A stretch of 40,273 nt of DNA from Hyphomicrobiales bacterium (GCA_017305715.1 JAFKKG010000046.1:1-40273), one strand, 5' to 3'. Shown: positions 8,027 through 16,288, counted from the first letter of the stretch. Made by a program: numbers and translations. Notes: generated by a model from the sequence alone, not told the origin.

Positions 8027-8373
8027 TTCACGCTGATCTCCGCGGTGTCGCCGAACAGGCCGACGCGCTGGATGACGCCTTCGGCATAACCGCCGCCATC
8101 TGCGATGGCGGCGATCATCTCGGACGATGGATTGGCGACATGTCCGACCGCGCGCAGGCCGTCGCTTAAGGTAAGGCCGTCGGGCGCGGTCTGGACGATC
8201 AACGTGTCGCCCGCCTTGAGAGGGCACCTGGCATCGAGCTGCGCCGTCACGGTGCGCGCGGTCTCGGACATGGTGAGTTCGAACAATGTCGGCAATTTCA
8301 GGCGGTCGAGACCGCCGTCCCAGCGCTTGCGCCAGGGCTTGCCGGTCTGCGCGCGGATGTAATCGAGGCCCAT
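8023..8373 (-). CDS. Small beta-rich protein of unknown function (116 aa)
   Basis: I do not recognise this protein. Residues 1-45 are mixed, with a LKLPTLFELTMSETART strand. Residues 50-116 look all-beta: CPLKAGDTLIVQTAPDGL, VGHVANPSSEMIAAIADGG, GVIQRVGLFGDTAEISV. It overlaps both neighbours by four bases (ATGA at 8372-8375 and 8023-8026), so the three genes are made from one mRNA in linked amounts. A small binding or adaptor subunit is a guess from size and coupling. Confidence 0.75.
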   Translation of the reverse strand: MGLDYIRAQTGKPWRKRWDGGLDRLKLPTLFELTMSETARTVTAQLDARCPLKAGDTLIVQTAPDGLTLSDGLRAVGHVANPSSEMIAAIADGGGYAEGVIQRVGLFGDTAEISVK

Positions 8374-8936
8374 CAGGCAATCTCCAGGAGGGGACTGAAT
8401 GACTTGGATTTGCCCTGCTTGCGTTCGACAAGCAGGCCCTTGGACGCGAGCGCGGACAGCCGGTTGTTCCAGGCGGTGGGCCCGATCCGTTGGTCGGTGA
8501 AGCGACCGGCAAGTTCGGGAGCCGTTATGGTGCCGAGTTCGCGGGCCATCTCAAAGGTCGAGCGCTGGGCAGGATCGAGCTCCCCGATCAGCCGGGCGCT
8601 GACGACGGCGTCGCCCGCATCAAGCTCGCAGCTCCAGAGCACGTCGCCGCGGGCGCGCACGAAGAAGTCGAGCTCTTCGGCGACGGCCGGCTCGAGATTG
8701 GCGACGACGGGGTAGACATTGCGCAATGATTGCCGGGCATAGTCGCGGAAACCGATGACGGCTTCGCGCAGGAACGAGGCGGTGGCGACTTCGATCTGAG
8801 TGAAGTCGAGGAACGCCGGCGTCGGCGCCTCGGACGAAGGCGTCGCCGCGATCAGGGCACTCAACAGCTTGCGTCCCGGATTGGCTCCCGAGAGGACGCT
8901 TTGGCCGCCCGTTAGATCGAATAGTCTGTGCCGCAA
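8373..8936 (-). CDS. STAS-like (DUF4325-type) protein fused to a winged helix
   Basis: The protein is 187 residues. The N-terminal part (about 1-105) has the STAS-like hallmark FLDFTQIEVATASFLREAV at 42-60, a strand-turn-helix seen in DUF4325 proteins and related to anti-sigma-antagonist folds. The C-terminal part (about 118-187) reads as a MarR-like winged helix: STFEMARELGTITAPELAG, a recognition-type helix GPTAWNNRLSALASKGL, and a wing LVERKQGKSKSFSPL. This makes it a plausible DNA-binding partner of the GHKL ATPase. The start is TTG: no in-frame ATG exists before the upstream stop, and GAGG lies eight bases before it. That GAGG is inside a perfect inverted repeat (8943-8967), so autoregulation is likely. 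It is the first gene of a three-gene coupled operon. Confidence 0.8.
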   Translation of the reverse strand: MRHRLFDLTGGQSVLSGANPGRKLLSALIAATPSSEAPTPAFLDFTQIEVATASFLREAVIGFRDYARQSLRNVYPVVANLEPAVAEELDFFVRARGDVLWSCELDAGDAVVSARLIGELDPAQRSTFEMARELGTITAPELAGRFTDQRIGPTAWNNRLSALASKGLLVERKQGKSKSFSPLLEIA

Positions 8937-8942
8937 TTCATG

Positions 8943-8967
8943 ATCCTCACTTTACACAAGTGAGGAT
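8943..8967 (-). promoter_or_regulatory. Perfect inverted repeat covering the STAS-gene ribosome binding site
   Basis: Arms ATCCTCACTT (8943-8952) and AAGTGAGGAT (8958-8967) are exact reverse complements around a 5-base spacer. The arm nearest the gene contains the GAGG that serves the TTG start at 8936. It can act as a DNA operator, or as an mRNA hairpin that hides the ribosome binding site. Confidence 0.7.
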
Positions 8968-9499
8968 GGTGATTGAATCGGGGCGCGTCAAGGGTATCCG
9001 GGCGCCCGATATCGTTTTCCCCAACTTTCCATGCCCAAAAACGGTCCGCCGGAGAGCCTAAGGGTTGTCCGGAAGCCGGCTGCAGATTTCGGGTATGAGC
9101 GACCTTGAGGTTGACCTCGATGTCCTGTCCTGAAGTGGATCCGATCCGATGCGCGGCCGAAGGAATCTGGTCTGCATGCTGGTCGATGATATGGCCGACG
9201 ATGACCTCGGCCAGATTTTGACCTTCCGGGCGAGGCGTCGGGTAGCATCGTCTTTCAAGAGCCGCTGGCGATACCGCCCGATCATCATCATCTTGCCCGC
9301 CGGAACCGATGAAATCATTGCGCGTCCCGGCGCATCACAAGACGCCATTAACGCCTGCGCCATACCCTATTGGCGCCTGTCGCGCCCAAATCGTCAGGGC
9401 GCGTGACGTTGCATCGTCCATCGCTCATCGATCTTGCCTGACTGGCTAGACTCGCCGTAGCCAAGGCATCCTCGGTGGCAAATTGCCGGATCAGGGGAC
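8968..9499. other. Intergenic stretch, no gene recognised
   Basis: Short open frames exist on both strands (for example 9149-9406 plus and 9058-9363 minus), but they have no ribosome binding sites and no protein-like pattern. The stretch must hold the promoter of the STAS operon on its left and that of the small gene at 9500 on its right. It may be decayed sequence between defence cassettes. Confidence 0.4.
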
Positions 9500-9688
9500 A
9501 TGGCACTTCATTCCAAAGACAGACCAGAGACTGGATACGCTCTGGAAATCGACGGCCGTATCAAGACCGAATTCAGTACCAAAGAGGGAGCCGAGCGCGG
9601 TGCGACCGAGCTGAAGCTCCGCTTTCCGATGCTCCAGATCCGGGTCTACGATGCGGCAAATCAGTCCTTGCAGGAGATCCGACCCTAG
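9500..9688 (+). CDS. Small hypothetical protein (62 aa)
   Basis: The product is compact and soluble-looking: a strand-rich start ETGYALEIDGRIKTEFSTK, one amphipathic helix EGAERGATELKLRF, and a strand IRVYDAANQ. An AGGGG lies just before the ATG. It is alone on the plus strand between two minus-strand operons, and I cannot assign a function. The composition is that of a real small protein rather than a shadow frame. Confidence 0.55.
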   Translation: MALHSKDRPETGYALEIDGRIKTEFSTKEGAERGATELKLRFPMLQIRVYDAANQSLQEIRP

Positions 9689-9770
9689 TCTAGGCTGGAT
9701 CGTGCTTGGCGCCCCGACTCACAATCTGCCCGCATTTTAAGCCAGATACGGGTTGCCACCGTCCGGCACT

Positions 9771-11660
9771 CTAGCCCTTCTCAAAGGTTTTCACGCCGGC
9801 CGAGTCCAGAAGCTGATAAAGCGGCGCGATCGTGTTGCGATCGCCGCGCGCAGGACAATAGGTAAACAAGGCGCGCTGGCGCGCCCGACTGAAAGCGACG
9901 AAGAAACCTGCTGTCTCCTCGTCCGTCTGATTTTGAAAATTGAAGAGAGCCGTATCCTCAAGCCCCACGAAAATCATGGTGTGGTATTCAAGACCCTTGC
10001 TCTTGTGCACCGTCATGAGCGGCACGGAATCGAGACCTTCATAACGGTCCACTGCCTCGGTCCAGTCCTTCGCGCCGGAGCAGGATGCCTGCAAGTGCAG
10101 CGTCGCCGCGTCGATCAACTTGTCCAGCCAATCGCCGTAATGGTAAGCCGGCGAGGCGGAGGCGATGTTCTGACGGCCGACGAAATCAATCACTGACTTC
10201 ACCACCACACTGGTTTTGTCGGCTGCGGGCGAGGGATATGCCGCGCGAAACTGTTCCGCGAACAGGTCCAGCTCGCGCGCGGCCCTGGCCTGTTCGGCGG
10301 CGTTCTCCTCCGTCAAACCCCACAGGAAGCAAAGCTCGTCGATACATGCGGTCCAGCGTGGACCCGCTTGCTCCATCGTCGCCAAGCGAAGGAACACCAT
10401 CAATATTTGTGAGAAATCCTCAGCGAGCAACACCTGCAGCTCGACCTCGCCGACCATCGCGGCCTCGTTTCGCAGGGTCAATCCCTTCGCCGCGAATGCG
10501 GGTCCAAGCACTTTTATGAACTCCGCGGCCCGCATCCGCACCAGCAGGGCGAAATCACGGGGCTTGAGCTTGTAGGTCGCCATCTCGCTGGCCACGAACG
10601 CCACGAGTGCTTGCGCTTCCGCAGCCGGCGTCGTGAAGTCCCACACCGCGCAACTGTCGCCGCTGATGGAGCCGGTGGATTTTGATTTCGGCGGAACAGC
10701 TTTGTCGTCCAGCGCCTTGGCAAGGACGCCCTGGATTTTTACGAGCGCCGGTGAGGATCGGTAGTTATTGACCAGCGGCGTGCGCACGGCGCCAAAATCG
10801 GCCTCGTAGGCGCCGAACGGATCCTCCATCGCCATCGCCCAGCGCATGATCTGCTGTTTCTTGTCGCCGACCGCTGTCACCACGGTCTGCGACCCGCGGA
10901 AAATGGTCTTGACCAGATCATATTGCACGCGGGTCGTGTCCTGGAACTCATCCATAAACAGGAACGGGTAGGTCAGCCGCAACGACTTGCGGACGACCGG
11001 ATTGGTGCGGACAAGCAGCTCGGCGAGCCTCCCGATCATCGCAAATGTCAGACTGCTGCGCGCCTGCTCGTGCAGCCAGGACTCCCAGAATTGTTCAACC
11101 GCCCATTCCGCCGGGGTCTTGGAATCGAAGCCCTGCTCGGGCAAAGCGGCGCGCACCACCCGTTTTTCGAAGGTCTTGACGGCGATGGCCATGATGTCGG
11201 CCTTCTTTCCGATCTCGGCGGGCGGCGTGAGGCCTTGCAGAAAATCCCGGATGATCGGGTCGCGCGCCTGTGCAATCCGATAATCGGAGGTCGGACGCCA
11301 CCGCGCCGGAAGCGCCTGGCCGAACCGGTCGACCAGGCTCTTTGCGAAAGCGTCGAAGGTCTGCGAGTCAAAACGGTGAGCTTGATTAGGGTGGCAGCGT
11401 TGACGAACGCGGGCCGCGATGTTCCGGGCGGCGTCGCGCTTGTAGCTGATGGCGAGAATACGCCGCGGAGGTTCAGCGATGCCGCATTGCAGAAGGTATG
11501 CGGCACGCTGAGCCAGCAGCTCTGTTTTGCCGGAGCCCGGCCCGGCAATGACCGAGCGATTATTCGTCGAACGGACAACGTCGAGGGCATTCGCCTCGAG
11601 TTCCTCGACGTCGATGGGTGTCCAATCGGCAGGCTGTATTCTTCGAGCGGTCAGCAACAT
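9771..11660 (-). CDS. gajB: UvrD/Rep-family helicase, Gabija GajB-like
   Basis: This 629-residue superfamily 1 helicase carries its motifs in order: Walker A IAGPGSGKTELL at about 38-49, motif II FLFMDEFQDTTRVQYDL near 235, KKQQIMRWAMAMEDP (motif III region), VNNYRSSPALVKIQ (motif IV), MTVHKSKGLEYHTMIFVGL near 550 (motif V) and VAFSRARQRALFTYC (motif VI). It starts five bases after the stop of the OLD-type nuclease gene, in the same operon. In Gabija defence, GajA cuts phage DNA and GajB is thought to sense nucleotide or DNA-end signals. At 629 residues it is longer than the usual GajB (about 500), so a class 2 OLD-helicase pair related to Gabija is a safer statement than strict Gabija. Confidence 0.85.
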   Translation of the reverse strand: MLLTARRIQPADWTPIDVEELEANALDVVRSTNNRSVIAGPGSGKTELLAQRAAYLLQCGIAEPPRRILAISYKRDAARNIAARVRQRCHPNQAHRFDSQTFDAFAKSLVDRFGQALPARWRPTSDYRIAQARDPIIRDFLQGLTPPAEIGKKADIMAIAVKTFEKRVVRAALPEQGFDSKTPAEWAVEQFWESWLHEQARSSLTFAMIGRLAELLVRTNPVVRKSLRLTYPFLFMDEFQDTTRVQYDLVKTIFRGSQTVVTAVGDKKQQIMRWAMAMEDPFGAYEADFGAVRTPLVNNYRSSPALVKIQGVLAKALDDKAVPPKSKSTGSISGDSCAVWDFTTPAAEAQALVAFVASEMATYKLKPRDFALLVRMRAAEFIKVLGPAFAAKGLTLRNEAAMVGEVELQVLLAEDFSQILMVFLRLATMEQAGPRWTACIDELCFLWGLTEENAAEQARAARELDLFAEQFRAAYPSPAADKTSVVVKSVIDFVGRQNIASASPAYHYGDWLDKLIDAATLHLQASCSGAKDWTEAVDRYEGLDSVPLMTVHKSKGLEYHTMIFVGLEDTALFNFQNQTDEETAGFFVAFSRARQRALFTYCPARGDRNTIAPLYQLLDSAGVKTFEKG

Positions 11661-11665
11661 GACAA

Positions 11666-13642
11666 TCAGTCCCAGGATGCCTTGCAGCGAATGTGCTCGA
11701 GCAGGTCCCCATAAGGCTCTGGCATATTTTCCGCGATTTGCTTCGGATCGAGATGGGTGAAGGCACGCAGATGCGTCGCGGGCTTGCTGTGCGTCATGAA
11801 GTGGTAGCGGTAGGCGGGCATCAGCTCCTTGAACGCTTCCGTCGGGCCGACATAGTCCGCCAGCCCCTTGCCGTCATTTCCGAGCACCGCCTTGGCTGCG
11901 GTTTCAACGTCGAGTTTGGGTCCGCCGCCTTCGGTGATGACCTTCTCGTATGCGTCCGGATAGGCGGCTAGTAGAGCCATGTCGAAATCAAGCGGCTGCG
12001 AGAAGTACACGCCGTAATTGTGCAGGTCGTTAATCCAGCCTTGCAGTGTCTTGTGGTTTGTCACCTTCCAGGTGTGCATCTTGGCGAGGCTGTCATCGGA
12101 CAATACGCCGTCCTTAATGGCCAAAACCTGATCCTTGGGCGCGCCATTGGCGATCAGTTGCTCGATCGTGGTCTTGACGCGGCCCCATGCGCCGCCGGTC
12201 CGGCCGAGATCAAGGTCGAGTAGGGTGGCGTAAGGAATTCCGAGATGTCCGAGCAGGCGCCAGAAATGCTGAACGTGACGCCCGCCAAGCGGAGCGATGG
12301 CGACAAATGACTGGTCGATCAGGATATCCTTGGCTCCTGCCAGTTTCGGCATGACGATCTGTTCGGAATCGCCCTCGACCAGCAACACGAAGCGCGCAAA
12401 ATACAATTCCGGGAATGCGAGCACGGCCTCGCGCACGAACTTGCTGGCTTCCTCGTCGTCTTCCGGCAGCTTCACGGACCGCACGGTCGTTTCGCGCGTC
12501 TTCGGATCGCAGCGGCAATAGCGGACCTCTTCAGGTTCGACCCGGCTCAGCACAGCCGGAGAATGACTGGTGACCAGCGCTTGCGCCGAATTCGTGTCGA
12601 TCAGCGACCTGACCTGGCTGATGATCCGCGATAAATAGTAAGGGGATAAATGGTTCTCTGGTTCTTCGATGGCAAAAATGCTGAGCGCCGGCACGCGGAG
12701 CGTGTCCGCGTGGAATCCCTTGATCGATTTCGCGACCGCCTTCCGCTCCAGGTCAAAGACCGCGGCGGCCAGCGCGAAATAAAACAGCGACTGTTGACCG
12801 TCGCTGAGCGCATCGATCCCGCGCTCGATATTGCCTGCGCCGAATTGGAACAGGACCTGGATCTTGGCGACGACCTGATCGAACCGCTGCGCGATCAGCG
12901 CCAGCCGCGGATCGGCGTCGCTGCTATCGTCCAGTTCGTCCCAGCGGTCGGATAGAGCGCTACTGATCGCGGCTATGGCGGCCTCGCCGCCGAATGCATC
13001 AGATAGCTCCTTGGTGGCGGCATCGACCGCCTCGCGCGTTTTCTTTGACCACTCGATGGCGCGCAGAAGTCGTGCCGCCAGCGCACCGGTGGTGGCGCGG
13101 ATCTGTGCTCCCGCATCCCTGGCGGCCGGTGTGTAATAGACCTGAATCAAGCCACGGTCGGTGGCGGCAACCTTGTGTTTGTCCTTGTCTTCGATGTCGG
13201 CATCGAGCGTATGAACCCAATAAAGCTCCTGGGTCACCTCGCCATCGGCGGTGCCGTCATCCTCCCACTTGGCCTCAAGGCGCAGACGACATCGCGGCGT
13301 GGACTTCGGTCCCTTGATCTGCATGTGTTTGAACACCGGGGCCACGGTGTCGGCCGTCGCCTTTCCGTTCTTCAACTCAGGCAGCGAGATGACCACATCG
13401 ATGAACAGTTCGCGCGTCGAACGGTCGTCGGGCGGGGTGTCGGCGGGAAGATAAAAGTCCGAGCGGTAGATTGTCCGCTGGGCCCGGCTGATGCCGAACA
13501 GCTTTGTGAGCGCTTGGAGTAGCGCGGTCTTGCCAGACGCGTTTGGGCCAACAATGCCGGTCAGGCCAGCCGCCAAAACGACCTTGCGAACCTCCGGTCC
13601 GAAGGACCGGAAGCCAGAAATTGCGATCGACCGAATATGCAC
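11666..13642 (-). CDS. gajA: OLD-family nuclease with ABC ATPase and TOPRIM, Gabija GajA-like
   Basis: The protein is about 658 residues. The N-terminal ABC-type ATPase begins MHIRSIAISGFRSFG with Walker A GPNASGKT at 32-39. It has a signature-like LSDGQQSLFYFALAAA, Walker B ALSIFAIEEPENHLSP and the switch TSHSPAVLSR. The C-terminal TOPRIM domain has LLVEGDSEQ near 420 and LLDLDLG near 478, the acidic residues that bind metal for DNA cleavage in OLD nucleases. Together with the downstream UvrD-like gene this is the class 2 OLD or Gabija arrangement. The GTG at 13642 is preferred over a TTG one codon upstream because AAGGGGGG is then better spaced. Confidence 0.87.
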   Translation of the reverse strand: MHIRSIAISGFRSFGPEVRKVVLAAGLTGIVGPNASGKTALLQALTKLFGISRAQRTIYRSDFYLPADTPPDDRSTRELFIDVVISLPELKNGKATADTVAPVFKHMQIKGPKSTPRCRLRLEAKWEDDGTADGEVTQELYWVHTLDADIEDKDKHKVAATDRGLIQVYYTPAARDAGAQIRATTGALAARLLRAIEWSKKTREAVDAATKELSDAFGGEAAIAAISSALSDRWDELDDSSDADPRLALIAQRFDQVVAKIQVLFQFGAGNIERGIDALSDGQQSLFYFALAAAVFDLERKAVAKSIKGFHADTLRVPALSIFAIEEPENHLSPYYLSRIISQVRSLIDTNSAQALVTSHSPAVLSRVEPEEVRYCRCDPKTRETTVRSVKLPEDDEEASKFVREAVLAFPELYFARFVLLVEGDSEQIVMPKLAGAKDILIDQSFVAIAPLGGRHVQHFWRLLGHLGIPYATLLDLDLGRTGGAWGRVKTTIEQLIANGAPKDQVLAIKDGVLSDDSLAKMHTWKVTNHKTLQGWINDLHNYGVYFSQPLDFDMALLAAYPDAYEKVITEGGGPKLDVETAAKAVLGNDGKGLADYVGPTEAFKELMPAYRYHFMTHSKPATHLRAFTHLDPKQIAENMPEPYGDLLEHIRCKASWD

Positions 13643-13909
13643 CAAGCCCCCCTTACGACGTCATTGTTGTGCCAGCGCCATCATCTTCCTTCGCGGCGCC
13701 GCGCTTGATCTCGACAAGCGCCGAATCCGGCAATGGGCGCTGCAATTGTGATGCTTCATTCCACGGCGCCCGCATCCATACGTCCCGCTCCTCCGCGGTA
13801 GTAACACGGGCATCGCCTTGGCATGCACCAGCCCAACGATGCTGTAACGCATCATTTGATCGTCAAGTCCTAGATTGACGCGGCGTCGCGCTCCGGCCCG
13901 GGTTGTCGA

Positions 13910-15007
13910 CTACGCTGAAGCTACCCGAGCTGTAGCTATAGCCGTAGGAAGTCTCGGGCGGATCGCAACGTCCCGCTCCAGCCAACCCCGCTCGCCAAGG
14001 ACATTCAAGGCAACTGCAATCTGCCCGGGTGTGAACCGCCGCTTACGGTCATTCCAATCGTAGACTTTGGATTCGACCTCAGACAGAGTCTGGGCACTTT
14101 CATTTTTTGCGACCCAGTAGACAGTCGATAGCAGCTCCAACCCATACGGAGTTTCAAATCCCTCCACCAACTTGGCGACCCGATCAAAGCGCGTTCGTGT
14201 CTCATCCTGCTCCGCTAGGAACCGATCGGCGTCTTCATACGCGCCAGGCACCAGGCTCAAGCGTTTGGTGGGATCATCACCGCCATCGGAATAACCGGTG
14301 ACCAAATGGCCCTCGATGCTCTTAAGCACATGACGAAGGTTCTCGGCATAGGGCCCGTAGTTTGCCTTGCGATAATTGAGCTGAAGGCTCTCACCAGCCT
14401 CCTGCATGAAGAAAAGCAGCTTGTGAGCTTCAAGCAGCGTAACGAACGGATCCATCAGTCCGTTCAAATAGCGCTGCATAAGAACTACGAGCGCCGCCCG
14501 ACCGGGAGTCATATTCGGAACTTTCCGATTGCGGGCTAACGCCGCAGAGTCAGGAGCGCCTGACGGTTCATACACGACTGTGGCGACATCGGGCACCTCT
14601 TCAAGCGCCGCTACGATCCGTGGACGGACATCACTCCAATTCAGGCCTCCTAGACCTGAGCCCAGAGGCGGGATCGCGATCGACTGAATTTTGCGATCCT
14701 TAATAACGCGAACGAGATCAATCAACCCTTCATCGATATCTTCGATACGGCTCTTGCCTTTCCAATGTCGTTTGGTCGGGAAATTGATGATGTACCGAGG
14801 AGAAAGCTTTCCCGTCTCGTACACGAACATTTTTCCCGGCTGGACTTCCTTCCGCTCGCAGGCCGCGGCGTAGGCCTTGAAGTTATCGGGGAATGTATTC
14901 TTGAACTGCAGCGCGATCCCGCGTCCCATGATCCCGACGCAGTTCACCGTATTGACGATTGCGTCAACGTCGGCCTCGAGGATGTTGCCAATCCTGAATT
15001 GAATCAT
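13910..15007 (-). CDS. darG: DarG-like antitoxin: macrodomain ADP-ribosylglycohydrolase
   Basis: The protein is 365 residues. The N-terminal macrodomain (about 1-155) has NTVNCVGIMGRGIALQFK at 19-36, NFPTKRHWKGKS at 75-86 and the ligand loop IPPLGSGLGGL at 112-122, all typical of DarG. It removes ADP-ribose that DarT places on thymidine in single-stranded DNA. The C-terminal half (about 170-365) is helical with a winged-helix-like end (SEVESKVYDWNDRKRRFTPG onward), corresponding to the DarG part that binds and blocks DarT. A strong GAGGAGG lies five bases before the ATG, ten bases after the darT stop, so antitoxin translation is well supported. In DarTG, infection disturbs this balance and DarT modifies phage DNA. 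Confidence 0.9.
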   Translation of the reverse strand: MIQFRIGNILEADVDAIVNTVNCVGIMGRGIALQFKNTFPDNFKAYAAACERKEVQPGKMFVYETGKLSPRYIINFPTKRHWKGKSRIEDIDEGLIDLVRVIKDRKIQSIAIPPLGSGLGGLNWSDVRPRIVAALEEVPDVATVVYEPSGAPDSAALARNRKVPNMTPGRAALVVLMQRYLNGLMDPFVTLLEAHKLLFFMQEAGESLQLNYRKANYGPYAENLRHVLKSIEGHLVTGYSDGGDDPTKRLSLVPGAYEDADRFLAEQDETRTRFDRVAKLVEGFETPYGLELLSTVYWVAKNESAQTLSEVESKVYDWNDRKRRFTPGQIAVALNVLGERGWLERDVAIRPRLPTAIATARVASA

Positions 15008-15017
15008 TCGGGCCTCC

Positions 15018-15665
15018 TCAGTAGTACCAAGCCGGCATGATCTGCACGGCGGGCTTGTGTGAAGCTTGAGCCAATGAATTCATCACGGCGTTAAATACGG
15101 CTAGCGAATGGGTCCCGATGCGCTCGACGAGGTGCCAGGGAAAGTGATTGTACATCAGGAACTCCGCCTGTTTGGCTTCCTTGATGTCAGCTTGCGCCCA
15201 TTGCGTCGCAGCAATGTGCTGCCAGTTCAGCTGGTCGAGCTGCGCGACGTCCTTCCAGAACTGCGCATATGCAGCGCCAGCATTTGATCCGCTGAATGCC
15301 CAACTATGGTTGTTGGCATTCGCCCATTGAAGCACCGCATGAAGGTCTGCCTCTAGATGGACGATGGATCCTTGACCGCCTTTATATGTGAGTTCTGGGT
15401 TGTTCGCGCAATGGATTACATAAAGCATGACGGAGCGCGGGCAAAAATAAAACGGCACGAAGTCGCCCACAGCCGCGTTCGCATAGCATGTGACCGGAAG
15501 CTGCAATCGACGCGCTTTGATCGACCCCATACCGATCGTTGTACCTGGAAGCTGGAGCTTTACGATCTCCGAATCGCAAAGCAATCTACCGTGCGCAATA
15601 ATTGATGGCAGCCGATCAACATTGACGATGTGATAGATTTTGGGGTGAGTTGGCGGCTGGGTCAT
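15018..15665 (-). CDS. darT: DarT-like DNA ADP-ribosyltransferase toxin
   Basis: At 215 residues this matches DarT/DUF4433. KIYHIVNVDRLPSII at 9-23 carries the NAD-binding histidine. GSIKARRL at 47-54 holds the arginine position used in catalysis. EAKQAEFLMYNHFP at 163-176 contains the catalytic-type glutamate (168) before the conserved hydrophobic strand. No key residue appears to be missing, so the toxin should be active. It ADP-ribosylates thymidine in a short single-stranded DNA motif and stops replication. Its ATG overlaps the stop of the ribbon-helix-helix gene by four bases, and darG follows at once, giving the order regulator-toxin-antitoxin. Confidence 0.9.
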   Translation of the reverse strand: MTQPPTHPKIYHIVNVDRLPSIIAHGRLLCDSEIVKLQLPGTTIGMGSIKARRLQLPVTCYANAAVGDFVPFYFCPRSVMLYVIHCANNPELTYKGGQGSIVHLEADLHAVLQWANANNHSWAFSGSNAGAAYAQFWKDVAQLDQLNWQHIAATQWAQADIKEAKQAEFLMYNHFPWHLVERIGTHSLAVFNAVMNSLAQASHKPAVQIMPAWYY

Positions 15666-15850
15666 TTCTCAGCTTCGATATATCCGAGCGCGACGAGCTG
15701 GCCCTTTAGAAGAAGGCGAATTGCCTCGGGGCGGCTAGGTATGTCTTGTTGCTCGCGCCGGAACTCGTCTATGACCGCAAGAAGAAGCGCCGGAAGCCTT
15801 ACCATCACAGGCTCGGTGTCAACTTTCGGCCTGCCCTTGGAAGATGCCAT
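15662..15850 (-). CDS. Ribbon-helix-helix protein leading the DarTG operon
   Basis: The protein is 62 residues. PKVDTEPVMVRLPALLLAVI supplies the antiparallel strand and first helix of a CopG/Arc-type fold, then the turn DIPSRPEAIRLLLKGQLVALG gives the second helix. It is probably an autorepressor of the operon, acting at the inverted repeat at 15868-15889 just upstream. The four-base overlap with darT couples them. Such a regulator is not part of the minimal two-gene DarTG system. Confidence 0.75.
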   Translation of the reverse strand: MASSKGRPKVDTEPVMVRLPALLLAVIDEFRREQQDIPSRPEAIRLLLKGQLVALGYIEAEK

Positions 15851-15867
15851 CGGCGTCCACTGATTCC

Positions 15868-15889
15868 TGTTGATTTCTTGATATCAACA
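15868..15889 (-). promoter_or_regulatory. Inverted repeat, likely operator of the DarTG operon
   Basis: Arms TGTTGAT (15868-15874) and ATCAACA (15883-15889) are exact complements, and a perfect TTGATATCAA palindrome (15878-15887) overlaps the second arm. It is AT-rich against a GC-rich background and ends 18 bases before the regulator start, a good place for a ribbon-helix-helix operator over a promoter. Confidence 0.55.
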
Positions 15890-16203
15890 AAATGATTGAC
15901 TGCCAAGTCCTGGGTGGCTGCTTCCATCGTCGGCGGTGGCCGACTCCGAATAATCTTGCACATCGATGCCGGGACACCGCCGTCTGTTCCGATGGGTTGT
16001 ATGTGCCCCAGTTTGACGAGCGCCGAGACAGGCAAAGCTCTCGTGACTGCCAAAGATTGGCGTCTCCCTTCGGGACCGGGCTGTCGGCTGTCGCTGAAAC
16101 CCCGGTTTGCGCCGGTTTTCACCCTTCGGGCTTCCATCCCTGACGGGGAGGGGCGGCGAGCAGAGATATTCCCCGACACCGTGGACCGCGCGCGATAGGT
16201 GCA
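15890..16203. other. Junction between defence island and ICE backbone; no gene
   Basis: No convincing gene is present. The stretch carries short GC-rich repeats (CCCTTCGGG at about 16073 and 16130, and two CCGGTTT-type copies between them). It separates the minus-strand DarTG operon from the plus-strand backbone genes and probably holds their divergent promoters. Confidence 0.4.
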
Positions 16204-16277
16204 GGAGAGGCAGAGTGGGGCGGCGTTGGCCATGACGGGTTGAGGGCCGGAGGAGAGTCTTCCGGCGCCCGTCATGG
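16204..16277 (+). promoter_or_regulatory. Hairpin leader of the DUF932 gene
   Basis: The leader begins with GGAGAGGCAGAG (16204-16215). It contains a 10-bp perfect stem, CCATGACGGG (16230-16239) with CCCGTCATGG (16268-16277), enclosing a second stem GCCGGA/TCCGGC (16246-16251 and 16261-16266). The 3' arm overlaps the GGAG that serves the start at 16289, so folding could hide the ribosome binding site. The same GGAGAGGCAGAG occurs before the helicase gene. Confidence 0.65.
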
Positions 16278-16288
16278 AGATTGCTCCC

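Noticed and set aside
8027-8512. N-terminal extension of the Cys8 frame
   Set aside because: It lies entirely over the 116-residue gene and the end of the STAS gene; the coupled ATG at 8026 explains the start.
16073-16140. Short GC-rich repeats resembling a CRISPR-like pattern
   Set aside because: Only two copies of 9 bases with irregular spacing and no cas genes; not a CRISPR array.
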